Shown: positions 26,898 to 36,006, counted from the first letter of the stretch. The stretch is 64,000 nucleotides of DNA from Amycolatopsis deserti (GCF_014653945.1 NZ_BNAU01000007.1:461759-525758), one strand, 5' to 3'. Made by a program: numbers and translations. The notes: generated from the letters alone by a model not told the origin.

Positions 26898-27180
26898 GAG
26901 GGGGCTCGCCCCCTGCCGGGCACCTGGGAGTCCGACCCCAAAGCAAATGCGAAAGAAGCCCCCGACCCGCGCTTCCCGACGAACACAGGGGCCCCGGGCC
27001 CCAGCGCCGCCAGGCGCGAAGGGCCACCCCGCACCCAACGCAAGATCACCACACCACCGGCACCGCACGGGGGTGCAGGGGGCTCGCCCCCTGCCGGGGG
27101 CCTGGGGGTTCGACCCCCAGAGCAATGCGAAAGAGGCCCCCGATCCGCGCTTTCCGCGGATACAGGGGCCCCTGCCTCTG
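26898..27180. repeat. Two imperfect direct copies of a ~100-bp GC-rich block next to the initiator tRNA
   Basis: Block 1 (about 26898-26999) and block 2 (about 27076-27178) share GGGGGCTCGCCCCCTGCCGG, then GACCCC..AGCAA(A)TGCGAAAGA.GCCCCCGA.CCGCGCTT, then ACAGGGGCC. Each contains a short GGGGGCTCGCCCCC hairpin. In block 2 CTGGGGGT/ACCCCCAG forms a second hairpin. The blocks fill the gap between the lacI-type gene and the tRNA. I see no gene here. They may act as terminators for both flanking transcripts. Confidence 0.7.
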
Positions 27181-27254
27181 TAGCGGGGACAGGATTTGAA
27201 CCTGCGACCTCTGGGTTATGAGCCCAGCGAGCTACCGAGCTGCTCCACCCCGCG
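27181..27254 (-). tRNA. Initiator tRNA-fMet (CAU)
   Basis: On the minus strand the 74-nt sequence folds as a cloverleaf with 5' CGCGGGG and 3' CCCCGCU. Positions 1 and 72 are therefore a C.U mismatch, the initiator hallmark. The anticodon stem carries three consecutive G-C pairs around CUCAUAA (CUGGG...CCCAG). The T-arm is GCAGGUUCAAAUCCUGU. The 3' CCA is not encoded (CAG follows). These features separate it from elongator tRNA-Met. Confidence 0.96.
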
Positions 27255-27292
27255 TTGTGAGAACCAGTTTACGCCTTGGTTGCCGGGCCGTG

Positions 27293-27330
27293 CACGCCGG
27301 GTGCCGGAAGGGTCTCCGGCACCCGGCGTG
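27293..27330 (-). terminator. Strong hairpin after the UPF0182 gene
   Basis: CACGCCGGGTGCCGGA and TCCGGCACCCGGCGTG form a perfect 16-bp stem with a 6-base loop, ending 5 bp from the UPF0182 stop codon and upstream of the tRNA gene. It should end the UPF0182 transcript. Confidence 0.8.
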
Positions 27331-27335
27331 GCTGG

Positions 27336-30323
27336 TCAGCCGCCTGGCTGGGGCGGTGCCGAGGTCGTCTGGGCGGCCTTGGCGTTCTCGTAGGCGCGGG
27401 CGGCGGCGTCGAGCGCGGCGAGCGCCTCGCCCTGGGCGGCGAAGTTGCCGCTCTGCTGGGCCTGCCGGAGCCGTTCGAGTGCCGACTGGATGTCGGCGAC
27501 GGCCTGGTCGAGGGCCGGGGTGCTGCCCGTGCCGCCGGTGGCGGGCGGGCTGGTCGGTGTGGTGGTCGGTGTCGACGGCGGCGTGGTGGGCTGTTGCTGG
27601 GTGGGCGAGGTCGCCGCCTGGCCAGCCTGGTCGCCGAAGACCTGTTTGAGCGCGTCGCCGAGGGTGGAGGCGAATCCGACCTTGGACCCGTAGGACACCA
27701 GCACGCGGGCCAGCTGCGGGTAGCTGTTCTGGTTGCGTTGCTGGATGTAGACGGGTTCGACGTAGAGGAACCCGCCGCCGACCGGCAGGGTGATCAGGTT
27801 GCCGAAGATCACCGTGACGCTCTGGTTGCTGAACAGAGTCCGTTCGGAGGCGAACCGCGAGTCACTTTGGAACCTGTTCTGGACCTGGACCGGGCCGTCG
27901 ACCTGGCTGTTGCCGGCGGCTGTGGTGGGTAGCCGCAGAACCTTGATGGCGCCGTAGTCCTTCGGGTCGGAGGACACCGTCATCCACGCCGCCAGGTACT
28001 GCCGTTGTAGGGCGGTGAGCGGGCTGGTCAGCTGGAACGTGGTGCCGCCCTGCCCGGGCGCCTGGGCCAGGACGTAGTAGCCGGGCTGGTTGGCCAGGCC
28101 GGAGGCGTCGAGGTTGGTGCCGCCCTCCTGGGTCGGGTCCTGGGGCACGTTCCAGAAGGTGTTGGTGGTGTAGAACTCCTGCGGGTCGGTGACGTGGTAC
28201 TTCGTCAGGAGTTCGCGCTGGACCTTGAACAGGTCCTCCGGGTAGCGGAAGTGCGACCGCAGCTCGGGGGTGACCGCGCTGCTCGGCTTGACCAGGCCGG
28301 GGAAGACCTGCTCCCACGCCTTGAGGACGGGGTCCTTGTCGTCGACCGAGTAGAGGGTGACGGTGCCGTTGAACGCGTCGACGGTCGCCTTCACCGAGTT
28401 GCGGATGTAGTTGATGTTGTTGTTGGCCTGGCGGGCGACGCCGGCGAGGCTGTCTTCGGTGGCGGCGCCGAGCTGGGTCTGCTGCGAGTACGGGTAGTTG
28501 TTCAGCGTGGTGTAGCCGTCGACGATCCAGACGATCTTGCCGTCGACCACCGCCGGGTACGGGTCGCCGTCGACGGTGAGCCACGGCGCGACCTTGCTGA
28601 CGCGCTGCCGCGGGTCGCGGTTGTACATGATCTTCGAGCCGTCGCTGATGGCGTCGGAGAAGAGGATGTTGCGCTCGCCGTACTTCGCGGCGAAGGCGAG
28701 GCGGTTGAACCAGTTGCCGAGGTTGACCCCGCCGGTGCCTTCGTAGCGGTAGTTGCTGCTGCTGGCGCTGTCGTACTCGCCCGGCGCGCGGCCCTCCTGG
28801 CCGCCGACGATGGCGTAGTCGTTGGTCAGCTCGCCGTAGTAGATGCGCGGCTCGCTGACCGCGATGCCGGGCGCGGTCGGGTTGGTCGGGTTGATGCCGG
28901 CGCCGGTCGGGTTCTGGGTGTCGCTGGTGACCGCGATCGGGTAACCGCCGTCGCTGTTGGCGCTGCTCACCGCACGGTCGATGGTGTTGGCCGGGGCCGC
29001 CACGAACCCGTTGCCGTGCGTGTAGACCAGGTGCTTGTTGATCCAGTTGGTCTGGTTGCCGGTGAGGTTGGCGGTGTTGATCTCACGGGCGGCGACGACG
29101 TAGTCCTGGATCCTGCCGTCGATCTCGTAGCGGTCGATGTCGAGCTTCTGCGGGAAGCCGTAGAAGTTCTCCCGGCCGACGCGCTGGGTGAAGGTCGGCG
29201 CGAGCACGTTCGGGTCGAGCAGGCGGATGTTGGGCACGGTCGTGGTGTCCGTGCTGATCTCCGAGGCGGTCGCCTGCCCGGTGCCGGTGTAGTCCTCGTA
29301 CTGGACGTTGTTGAGCCCGAACGCCGCCTTGGTCGCATCCATGTTGCGGCTGATGGAAAGCGCTTCCTTCTGGTTGGCGTTCGGCTTGACCGAGAACTGT
29401 TCGAGGATCGCCGGCCACGCGACGCCGACCAGGACGCCGGACAGGATCAGCAGCACCAGCGCGATCGCGGGCAGCTGGATGTTGCGCAGGAAGGCGCCGG
29501 CGAAGAACGCCACCGCGCAGATCGCCGAGATGCACAGCAGAATCAGCTTCGCCGGCAGGACCGCGTTCAGGTCGGTGTAGGTCGCGCCGTTGAACAACGG
29601 GTTGCGGTCGGAGAAGAGCAGGTTGTACCGGTCGAAGTAGTACTCGACCGCCTTCAGCAGGACGAACAGGCCGGCGGTGACGGCGAGCTGGACGCGGGCC
29701 GATCCGGCGAGCTGGCCGCCGCGGCCGGCGAGCCGGATGCCGCCGAAGAGGTAGTGCGCGATCAGGGCGCCGATGAAGGAGATCGTCACCGCCACGAACA
29801 GCCAGCCGAGCAGCCACTGGTAGAAGGGCAGCGTGAAGGCGTAGAAGCCGATGTCGTTGCCGAACTCGGGGTCGGACTGGCCGAAGCTCGTGCCGTGCAG
29901 GAACAGCTGGATGCGCTGCCAGTCGCCCTCGCCGGTTGCGCCCGCGATGAGACCGGTGACCAGCGGGATGCCGATGCCGAACAGCCGGATGCGGCCGACC
30001 ACGGCGGAGCGGTAGCGCGCCAGCGGGTCGTCGGCCCCGGAGACCGGGACGAACACCGGCCGCGTGCGGTAGGCGATCCACAGGCTGAGCGCGAGCGAGC
30101 CGCCGACGAGGAGCCCGATCGCGAAGAACAACACGATGCGGGTGACGACCATCGTGTTGAAGACCTGACGGGCCTCGACCTCGCCGAACCACAGCCAGTC
30201 GACGTAGGTGTCCAACAGGCGCGCACCGAGTAGCAGCGCCAGGATGATCACCGCGGCGATGATCAGCAGTACCCGGCTGCGACGGGACAGCTTCGGCAGG
30301 CTCACTGGGGGCCGACTGGCCAC
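27336..30323 (-). CDS. UPF0182 family large membrane protein
   Basis: Conserved actinobacterial membrane protein of 995 aa with a GTG start. The N-terminal third (about residues 18-310) has around seven hydrophobic segments. A long exported domain follows (about 320-890), then a low-complexity Pro/Thr/Gln stretch (TSPTQQQPTTPPSTPTTTP) and a helical, Ala-rich tail. It corresponds to M. tuberculosis Rv3193c in family, length and neighbourhood. The biochemical function is unknown. It is divergent from the PPA1309-like gene across 145 bp. Confidence 0.93.
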   Translation of the reverse strand: MASRPPVSLPKLSRRSRVLLIIAAVIILALLLGARLLDTYVDWLWFGEVEARQVFNTMVVTRIVLFFAIGLLVGGSLALSLWIAYRTRPVFVPVSGADDPLARYRSAVVGRIRLFGIGIPLVTGLIAGATGEGDWQRIQLFLHGTSFGQSDPEFGNDIGFYAFTLPFYQWLLGWLFVAVTISFIGALIAHYLFGGIRLAGRGGQLAGSARVQLAVTAGLFVLLKAVEYYFDRYNLLFSDRNPLFNGATYTDLNAVLPAKLILLCISAICAVAFFAGAFLRNIQLPAIALVLLILSGVLVGVAWPAILEQFSVKPNANQKEALSISRNMDATKAAFGLNNVQYEDYTGTGQATASEISTDTTTVPNIRLLDPNVLAPTFTQRVGRENFYGFPQKLDIDRYEIDGRIQDYVVAAREINTANLTGNQTNWINKHLVYTHGNGFVAAPANTIDRAVSSANSDGGYPIAVTSDTQNPTGAGINPTNPTAPGIAVSEPRIYYGELTNDYAIVGGQEGRAPGEYDSASSSNYRYEGTGGVNLGNWFNRLAFAAKYGERNILFSDAISDGSKIMYNRDPRQRVSKVAPWLTVDGDPYPAVVDGKIVWIVDGYTTLNNYPYSQQTQLGAATEDSLAGVARQANNNINYIRNSVKATVDAFNGTVTLYSVDDKDPVLKAWEQVFPGLVKPSSAVTPELRSHFRYPEDLFKVQRELLTKYHVTDPQEFYTTNTFWNVPQDPTQEGGTNLDASGLANQPGYYVLAQAPGQGGTTFQLTSPLTALQRQYLAAWMTVSSDPKDYGAIKVLRLPTTAAGNSQVDGPVQVQNRFQSDSRFASERTLFSNQSVTVIFGNLITLPVGGGFLYVEPVYIQQRNQNSYPQLARVLVSYGSKVGFASTLGDALKQVFGDQAGQAATSPTQQQPTTPPSTPTTTPTSPPATGGTGSTPALDQAVADIQSALERLRQAQQSGNFAAQGEALAALDAAARAYENAKAAQTTSAPPQPGG

Positions 30324-30468
30324 TGCGCACGCTCCTGTTGTCGTGGTCCGCTGGCGGGGAGCCCGTAACGCAGGACACCCCTGAACCCCTAACTCTAGGA
30401 GGGCCGCTCACGGTTCCCCGACCGGCCCGAATCGGACACCTCCGGCGGGCACCTGACACGATGAGGAG

Positions 30469-31017
30469 ATGGCATCGGAAGTCAACCCCGCCACCGGACC
30501 GGCCATCGCCGCGCTCGCCCGGGAGGTCGAGGAGTTCGTGGCCGCCGCCGGGTGGGACCAGGCGCCGCAGCTGTTCGCGCTCGTTCCGACCGCGTCGCTG
30601 CTGCGGGAGCAGCCGGAGCTGGCCGGGCAGCTCGACCCGTCGAGCGCGCTGACCCCGGTGGCGCAGGAACCGCTGCCGGAGGGGGACCTGGCGGAGGCGC
30701 TGGGGCGGATCGCGTGGCCGGAGGCCGTGATCGGCTGCGCGCTGGCCCAGGAGATCATCGTGTTGCCGCCGAGCGCCGAGTCGGAGCTGTCCGAGTCCGG
30801 CGACGCGGAGCGGCTGCGGCAGGCCGCGGCGGACCACCCGGAGCGGACGGAGGCGCGTCTGGTGGCGGCCGTGCTGCGGGACGGCCCGGGAGCCTGCGTG
30901 ATGCGGCTGAGGGGCTACACGAAGGCGGAGGACGCCGAGCCGGTGGACGAGGTCGTCGAGCACCCGGACCTGGCGCCGAACCTGCTGGACGCCCTCCGGG
31001 CAACACTGGCACCCTGA
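30469..31017 (+). CDS. PPA1309 family protein
   Basis: Acidic soluble protein of 182 aa with no signal peptide or membrane segment. Conserved stretches include WDQAPQLFALVPTASLL, IAWPEAVIGCALAQEIIVLP and VLRDGPGACVMRLRGY. It belongs to a family found only in actinobacteria and normally encoded next to the UPF0182 gene, as here and in M. tuberculosis (Rv3192). The function is unknown. A tandem-repeat array begins within a few bases of its stop codon. Confidence 0.85.
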   Translation: MASEVNPATGPAIAALAREVEEFVAAAGWDQAPQLFALVPTASLLREQPELAGQLDPSSALTPVAQEPLPEGDLAEALGRIAWPEAVIGCALAQEIIVLPPSAESELSESGDAERLRQAAADHPERTEARLVAAVLRDGPGACVMRLRGYTKAEDAEPVDEVVEHPDLAPNLLDALRATLAP

Positions 31018-31745
31018 TCACCCCGCGAGGCCCACCTTCACGCCCGCGAGTCCCACATTCGGTCGCGAGCCCCACGCTCGACCGAGGAAGCCCCGAGCCC
31101 ACGCCCGCGCGCGAGTCCGACCCTGCCGCGCGAGTCCCACGCGCCCGTGCGCGACTCCGGCCCTGCCGCCCGAGTCCCCCACTCCCGCGCGCGAGTCCCA
31201 CGCTCAGCCGCCCGAGCCCACACTCCCAAGCGCCCACGTTCGGCCGCGCGAGCCCGACGCTCCCGGCCGCGAGCCCCACACTCAACCGCAGGACCCCACA
31301 CTCAACCGCGCGCGAGTCCCAACGTTCAGCGCGCGAGCCCCTCGCGCCCGTGCGCGAGTCCCAGCCTCAGCTACACGAGGCCCCACGTTCAGCTCCCACG
31401 TCCGGCGCCCCCGCGCGCTAGCCCGCCCTGCCCTGCGAATCCCACTTTCCCCCGCGCGAGCCCCACGCTCCCGTGTGCGAGCCCCTCGCGCCCGTGCGCG
31501 AGTCCCACGCTCAGCTACACGAGGCCCCCACGTTCAGCTCCCGCGCCCCCGCGCGCTCACGCGCGAGCCCGCCCTGCCCTGCGAATCCCACTTTCCCGCG
31601 CGCGAGCCCCACGCTCCCGGCCGCGAGCCCCACACTCCTGCGCGCGAGCCCCACGCTCCCGGTCGCGTGCCGCACTCCCCCGGCCGCGAGCCCCACGCCT
31701 CCTGCGCGGGTCCCACCCTGCCGCGCGCGAGTCCCACGGTTCCGG
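31018..31745. repeat. Array A: about 30 degenerate ~20-22-bp repeats with a 144-bp higher-order duplication
   Basis: The whole gap between the PPA1309-like gene and the PDZ protease gene is built from variants of GCGCGAGYCCCACGCTC, spaced about 20-22 bp. A 144-bp block is duplicated in tandem (31334-31477 and 31478-31621, both starting CGAGCCCCTCGCGCCC). Reading frames are open in several phases on both strands, but they show repeat composition rather than codon use. I see no gene. Confidence 0.9.
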
Positions 31746-31760
31746 AGCCGGCGGTCCGCG

Positions 31761-32906
31761 TCAGCAGGACGGCGTCGGCTGCCCGGCCTTGAGCGCCTCC
31801 AGCGCCGAGAGCGCGCTGTTCAGGTCGGTCACCTTGATCAGCTTCAGCCCGTCCGGCGCTGCGGCGGAGGCTTCCGCGCAGTTGGCCTCGGGCGTGAGGA
31901 ACACGGTGGCGCCGGCCTCCCGCGCGGCGACGACCTTGAACGAGATCCCGCCGATCGGGTTGACCGCTCCCTTTTCGGTGATCTCCCCGGTGCCGGCCAC
32001 GTGCTCGCCGGCCACCATCTCGCCGGGGGTGAGCCGGTCGACGATCGCCAGCGCGAACATCAGGCCCGCCGAGGGGCCGCCGACGTCCTGCAGCGAGATC
32101 TTCACGTCGAAGGGCACGTCGGCCCGGTCGATCGGCTGCAGGCCCATGAAGCCCTGCTTCTTGTTCGGGTCCGGGTTGGCGGCCAGGGTGATCTGCTCGG
32201 TGCGGGCCGGCTCGGTGCCGTGCTGGAAGGTGATCGGCACGGTCTGGCCAGGGGTGGTGTCGGCGAGCGCGGCGGTGACGTCGTCCTCGTTGGTGATGGT
32301 GCGTCCGTTGACCGACAGCAGCCGGTCGCCCGCGGCGAGGACCCGGCTGGCCGGGGTGTTCTCGACGATCGTCTGGGCGAGCACTTTGACCGGGAAGCCG
32401 AGGTGGCGCAGCGCGGCGACCTCGGCGTTGCTCTGCGAGTCCTGGAACTGCTGGACGTTCTGCTGCTGGACCTGCTCGTCGCTCTCGCCGGGGCGGAAGT
32501 ACTCCTCGCGGGGCGCGAGCGCGTAGCGGCCGCTGACCCACAGCCCGAGCGCGCCGAACAGGCTGATCTCGTCGTTGAGCGAGACGGTGGTCATGCGCAG
32601 CTCGCCCGCGGTGGGGTAGGTCTGCTGCCCGTCGACCTCGACCACCTGGACGCCGTTGACCTGGCCGAGCGTGTCGTAGGTGGGGCCGGGACCGATCGCG
32701 ACGTAGGGCACCTGGACGAACGCGCCGATGAGCCCGAACACGACGATGAGGACGCCGCTGGTCACCACGGTCCAGCCGCGCCTGGTCATGCGGGCGCGCT
32801 CGGGGGGCCGGGTCGCGCGGTGCCCGTTGCGGGCCTGGTCGCCGTTCGCGGGCTTGGTGCCCGTCGCGGCGCCGGGAGCAGTGGTTTCGTCGCGGGACTC
32901 GCTCAC
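31761..32906 (-). CDS. PDZ domain / Lon-like (S16) membrane-anchored protease, YlbL type
   Basis: Membrane-tethered serine protease of 381 aa. One N-terminal transmembrane helix (GWTVVTSGVLIVVFGLIGAF) precedes an extracytoplasmic region, a PDZ domain (ASRVLAAGDRLLSVNGRTI) and a C-terminal Lon-type proteolytic domain. That domain has the catalytic Ser in GGPSAGLMFALAIVD and the Lys in GISFKVVAAREAGA. It matches Rv3194c in order and domain layout. I chose the GTG at 32906; a longer in-frame GTG at 32936 overlaps a promoter-like TACGCT, and the ATG opening MTRRGW is a third possibility. Confidence 0.9.
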   Translation of the reverse strand: MSESRDETTAPGAATGTKPANGDQARNGHRATRPPERARMTRRGWTVVTSGVLIVVFGLIGAFVQVPYVAIGPGPTYDTLGQVNGVQVVEVDGQQTYPTAGELRMTTVSLNDEISLFGALGLWVSGRYALAPREEYFRPGESDEQVQQQNVQQFQDSQSNAEVAALRHLGFPVKVLAQTIVENTPASRVLAAGDRLLSVNGRTITNEDDVTAALADTTPGQTVPITFQHGTEPARTEQITLAANPDPNKKQGFMGLQPIDRADVPFDVKISLQDVGGPSAGLMFALAIVDRLTPGEMVAGEHVAGTGEITEKGAVNPIGGISFKVVAAREAGATVFLTPEANCAEASAAAPDGLKLIKVTDLNSALSALEALKAGQPTPSC

Positions 32907-33022
32907 GGCCCACAGCGTACGGTGACCGGCCCGCACGCTCGATCACCAGGCCTTGATCGCGGCGAGCGAAATCGGACACCACTGGCGCGGTCGCGGCTGC
33001 TCCGGCCGCGTACGGTGGTGGT

Positions 33023-34351
33023 ATGAGCAATCTCCCGTTCGGCTTCGGGCCCCCGGATCCCGACAAGCCCGGTGACAACGGGCCGGAGGGTCAGCAGTCC
33101 GGCGCCGACGCCTTCAACCAGCTCGGCCAGATGCTGAGCCAGCTCGGGCAGATGCTGAGCCAGGCCGGCAGTTCGTCGGGCCCGGTGAACTACGACCTCG
33201 CGAAGCAGATCGCGCTGCAGAAGCTCAGTGGTAGCGGCGGCGGGACCATCGGTTTCGCCTCGAGCGGTGACGCCGACAGCGCCGTGCGCGACGCCGGCCA
33301 CCTCGCGGAGCTGTGGCTGGACGCGGCGACGATCCTGCCGGCGGGTGCGAACGTGACCGCGGCGTGGTCGCCGCGGGACTGGGTGCAGAAGACGCTGCCG
33401 ACGTGGCAGCGGCTGTGCGACCCGGTGGCCCAGCAGGTGTCCGGCGCGTGGGTGGAGGCGCTCCCCGCCGAGGCGAAGCAGGCCGCCGGCCCGCTGCTGT
33501 CGATGGTCGGCCAGATGGGCGGCATGGCGTTCGGTTCGCAGCTGGGTAACGCGCTGGCTCAGCTGGCGTCGGAGGTGCTGACCTCCACCGAGGTGGGTCT
33601 GCCGCTGGGTCCCGAGGGGACGTCGGCGCTGCTGCCCGGGAACATCGAGAAGTTCACCGAGGGGCTGGAGCTGCCGAGCAGCGAGGTCCTGGTGTTCCTG
33701 GCCGCGCGGGAAGCCGCGCACCAGCGCCTGTTCTCGCACGTGCCGTGGCTGCGGCAGCGCCTGCTGGCGACGGTCGAGGAGTTCGCGCACGGCATCAAGG
33801 TCGACACGTCCGCGCTGGAGCAGCTGGCGGGTCAGGTCGACCCGTCCAACCCGGCCAGCATCGAGGAGGCGTTGTCCTCCGGCTTGCTGGAGCCCCAGAC
33901 GACGCCCGAGCAGCAGGCGGCGCTGAACCGGCTGGAGACGCTGCTCGCCCTGGTGGAGGGCTGGGTGGACGTGGTGGTCGCGGATGCGGTCGGCGACCGT
34001 CTTCCCGGAGCCGACGCCCTGCGCGAAACGCTCCGCCGCCGCCGCGCGACGGGCGGCCCGGCCGAACAGACGTTCGCGACGCTGGTCGGACTCGAGCTGA
34101 GGCCCCGCCGGATGCGCGCGGCGTCCGCGTTGTGGAAGCTCGTGGGCGACCGGCACGGCGTCGACAAGCGGGACGGCCTGTGGTCGCACCCCGACCTGAT
34201 GCCGTCGGCCGAGGACCTGGACGACCCGATGGAGTTCGCCGAGCGCCTGGGCAAGCCGGGCGACCTGGACGACCCGATGGCCGAGCTGGAGCGCACGGAG
34301 CCCGAGGAGAAGCCGGCAAACCCCAAGGAGGGCGACGAGCCCGGCGACTGA
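33023..34351 (+). CDS. Zinc-dependent metalloprotease, DUF2342 family
   Basis: Predicted soluble metalloprotease of 442 aa. The N-terminal 60 residues are low-complexity (Gly/Pro then LGQMLSQLGQMLSQ). The central helical part holds the family motif AAREAAHQRLFSHVPWLRQR with candidate zinc-binding His/Glu residues. The C-terminal tail is acidic and rich in Asp/Pro/Glu, repeating DDPMEFAERLGKPGDLDDPM. It matches Rv3195 in M. tuberculosis and is divergent from the PDZ protease. The target is unknown. Confidence 0.88.
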   Translation: MSNLPFGFGPPDPDKPGDNGPEGQQSGADAFNQLGQMLSQLGQMLSQAGSSSGPVNYDLAKQIALQKLSGSGGGTIGFASSGDADSAVRDAGHLAELWLDAATILPAGANVTAAWSPRDWVQKTLPTWQRLCDPVAQQVSGAWVEALPAEAKQAAGPLLSMVGQMGGMAFGSQLGNALAQLASEVLTSTEVGLPLGPEGTSALLPGNIEKFTEGLELPSSEVLVFLAAREAAHQRLFSHVPWLRQRLLATVEEFAHGIKVDTSALEQLAGQVDPSNPASIEEALSSGLLEPQTTPEQQAALNRLETLLALVEGWVDVVVADAVGDRLPGADALRETLRRRRATGGPAEQTFATLVGLELRPRRMRAASALWKLVGDRHGVDKRDGLWSHPDLMPSAEDLDDPMEFAERLGKPGDLDDPMAELERTEPEEKPANPKEGDEPGD

Positions 34352-34360
34352 CGCAGGACA

Positions 34361-34402
34361 CCGCAAGCCCACCTCGCGCGCGACGCCGGGGTGGGCTTGC
34401 GG
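34361..34402 (+). terminator. Hairpin terminator after the DUF2342 gene
   Basis: CCGCAAGCCCACC and GGTGGGCTTGCGG form a 13-bp perfect stem, extendable with one mismatch, with a 16-base loop, 10 bp past the stop codon. The right arm is then repeated in the tandem array that follows. Confidence 0.75.
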
Positions 34403-34553
34403 TATCCCCGCGGCGAGCCGCCGGCTCGCCGTCCCCGGCCAGGTGGGCTTGCGATGTCCACGCGGAGCAAACCGGAGCCGGCGGCTCGCCATCCCCGGCC
34501 ATGGGCTTGCGGTGTCCACGCGGAGCAAGCCGGCGGCTCCCCGTCCCCAGCCA
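34391..34553. repeat. Array B: three tandem 51-59-bp units copied from the terminator arm
   Basis: Units at about 34391, 34444 and 34503 each run GTGGGCTTGCG.T.TCC..CGCGG..., GCCGGCGGCTCGCC, .TCCCCGGCCA. They differ in length by small internal gains such as an extra GGAGCC. No gene is seen. Confidence 0.85.
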
Positions 34554-34619
34554 ACATCAGCGAGCTGATCCCGCCCAGGGGGCGAGACCGAGCCAACCGC
34601 GAGCGCGAGCTGCCCTGAC

Positions 34620-35270
34620 GTGCGCTTTCGCCCCCAGCTGACGGCGGAACTCCCCCGTGCCAGGACAGCACGCTGAGCCCACCGCCGCGGATCGGCGGCA
34701 GCGTGGCCCCCGCCGCAACGAACCGACGGCAGCCTGGGCCCGCCGCAATGCCACCGGCGGGGCACCCTGATCCCACCGTTGGGAATCGACGGCGCCATCT
34801 GAGCCCGCCGACGGCGCAACCCCGAGCCCACCATCGCGGACCGGTGGCACCGTGGCCCCCGCCGAAACGAATCGGCAGCAGCATTCCGAGCCCGCCGACG
34901 AGGCACCCTGATCCACCATCGCGGATCCAGCAGCGGCCACCCCCTGTGGCCGGCACTAAGCCCGTCGACGGCGGCACCGTGCCCCACCGCCCGACTGCCA
35001 CTGCCTCGGCCGCGCGCTGGCGCGGCTGCCCGTCTCCTGGTCCACCCGCGTGTCATCCGGCTCGGCGGCGCCGCTGGTCCGCCCGCTAGCCATCCAGCGG
35101 GTTGCCCCTGTTCCCGTGCTCCGCGGCTCGTTACCCGGCGCCGACGCTCTCCCACTCCGCCGCTACTCATCCGGCGCCGACACTCCCCCGTTTCGGCCGC
35201 CCCTCCGCCTGCCTTTCCCGGTGCCGGAGGACCCGCCAACGGCGAGGTCCCCCGGCCGTGTTCCGACTGC
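34620..35270. repeat. Array C: long noncoding stretch with a ~149-bp degenerate direct repeat
   Basis: GAGCCCACC.TCGCGGA.CGG and the following GTGGCCCCCGCCG.AACGAA.CG, then GGCACCCTGATC, occur at about 34675 and again at about 34824. The remaining sequence to 35270 consists of degenerate GCCGACGGCG/CACTCC-like words. Open frames exist on both strands, but their protein products are compositionally biased. I see no gene. Confidence 0.7.
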
Positions 35271-35864
35271 TCAGTCCTCGTCCAGCTCGCTGATTCCCCA
35301 ACCGGCCGCCGCGGACAGGCCCTCGAGGTAGCCGATGGCCCGCTCGGTCTTCGGGTAGCGCCGGACCAGCTCCCAGAACTCGGCGTTGTGCGCCGCTACC
35401 CGAAGGTGTGCCAGTTCGTGCACCAGCACGTAGTCCAGCACCCATGCCGGTACGTTCTGCAGCCGGTCGCTCACCCGGATGGTCCGGTCGGCCGGCGTGC
35501 ACGAAGCCCACCGGGTCCGCATCGGCGGCACCCAGCGGACGCTCGCGGGCAGCGCCTGCCGGTCGAGGTACCGCGCTGACAGCTGCGCACACCGCGCGAG
35601 CAGCGCGGCATCCGACTCGCGCGCCGGAGACGCCCGCCTGATCTCCGTGCGCTGGAGCTTGCGCTCCATCTCGGCCACCCAGTGTTTTTCCTCGGCTCGG
35701 CTCATGCTGGCCGGGATGAGCACCACGAGGGTGTCGCCGACCCGGTACGCGCTGACCGTCCGCCTTCGTCGTGCACTACGCCGTACTTCGACCTTGAGCT
35801 GCGGGTTCGATGACTGCCCGGTGTTGTCCCGGTTCCTCAAAGAGGGCACCCGTGCGTTCGCCAC
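35271..35864 (-). CDS. YgjP/WLM-type (DUF45) zinc metallopeptidase
   Basis: Predicted M48-like metallopeptidase of 197 aa. The zinc motif HELAHL with a third ligand downstream (HELAHLRVAAHNAEFW) and the family signature MRTRWASCTPADRTIRVSDRL are present. The N-terminal 35 residues are basic (RRSARRRRTVSAYR). The start is GTG. It is divergent from the ThiF-like gene across 142 bp that hold two DnaA-box-like sequences. Physiological substrate unknown. Confidence 0.88.
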   Translation of the reverse strand: MANARVPSLRNRDNTGQSSNPQLKVEVRRSARRRRTVSAYRVGDTLVVLIPASMSRAEEKHWVAEMERKLQRTEIRRASPARESDAALLARCAQLSARYLDRQALPASVRWVPPMRTRWASCTPADRTIRVSDRLQNVPAWVLDYVLVHELAHLRVAAHNAEFWELVRRYPKTERAIGYLEGLSAAAGWGISELDED

Positions 35865-35924
35865 CCGTCCACGGTAAAGGCAGGGACCGACAACTCGGGA
35901 GAGCCGACTTTGAGAAGGCCCGAG

Positions 35925-35954
35925 TTATCCACATTTCGGCCCGCCTGTGGATAA
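35925..35954. promoter_or_regulatory. Two inverted DnaA-box-like sites
   Basis: TTATCCACA (35925-35933) and TGTGGATAA (35946-35954) match the DnaA consensus exactly and face each other across 12 bp between two divergent genes. With only two copies this is not an origin. It may titrate DnaA or be a regulatory dyad. Confidence 0.5.
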
Positions 35955-36006
35955 GTCGCGATCTTGGTTAGCGGATACTTAGCGACGTTCCGTCACTCTG
36001 TGCTCC

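Noticed and set aside
28194..30233. A 679-codon plus-strand frame opposite the UPF0182 gene
   Set aside because: Val/Asp/Glu/Arg-rich antisense translation without any motif; the UPF0182 protein is clear.
30469..31421. Extension of coding sequence from the PPA1309-like region into the repeat array in another frame
   Set aside because: The PPA1309-like frame stops at 31017; the alternative frame is Arg/Pro/Gly-rich and repeat-derived.
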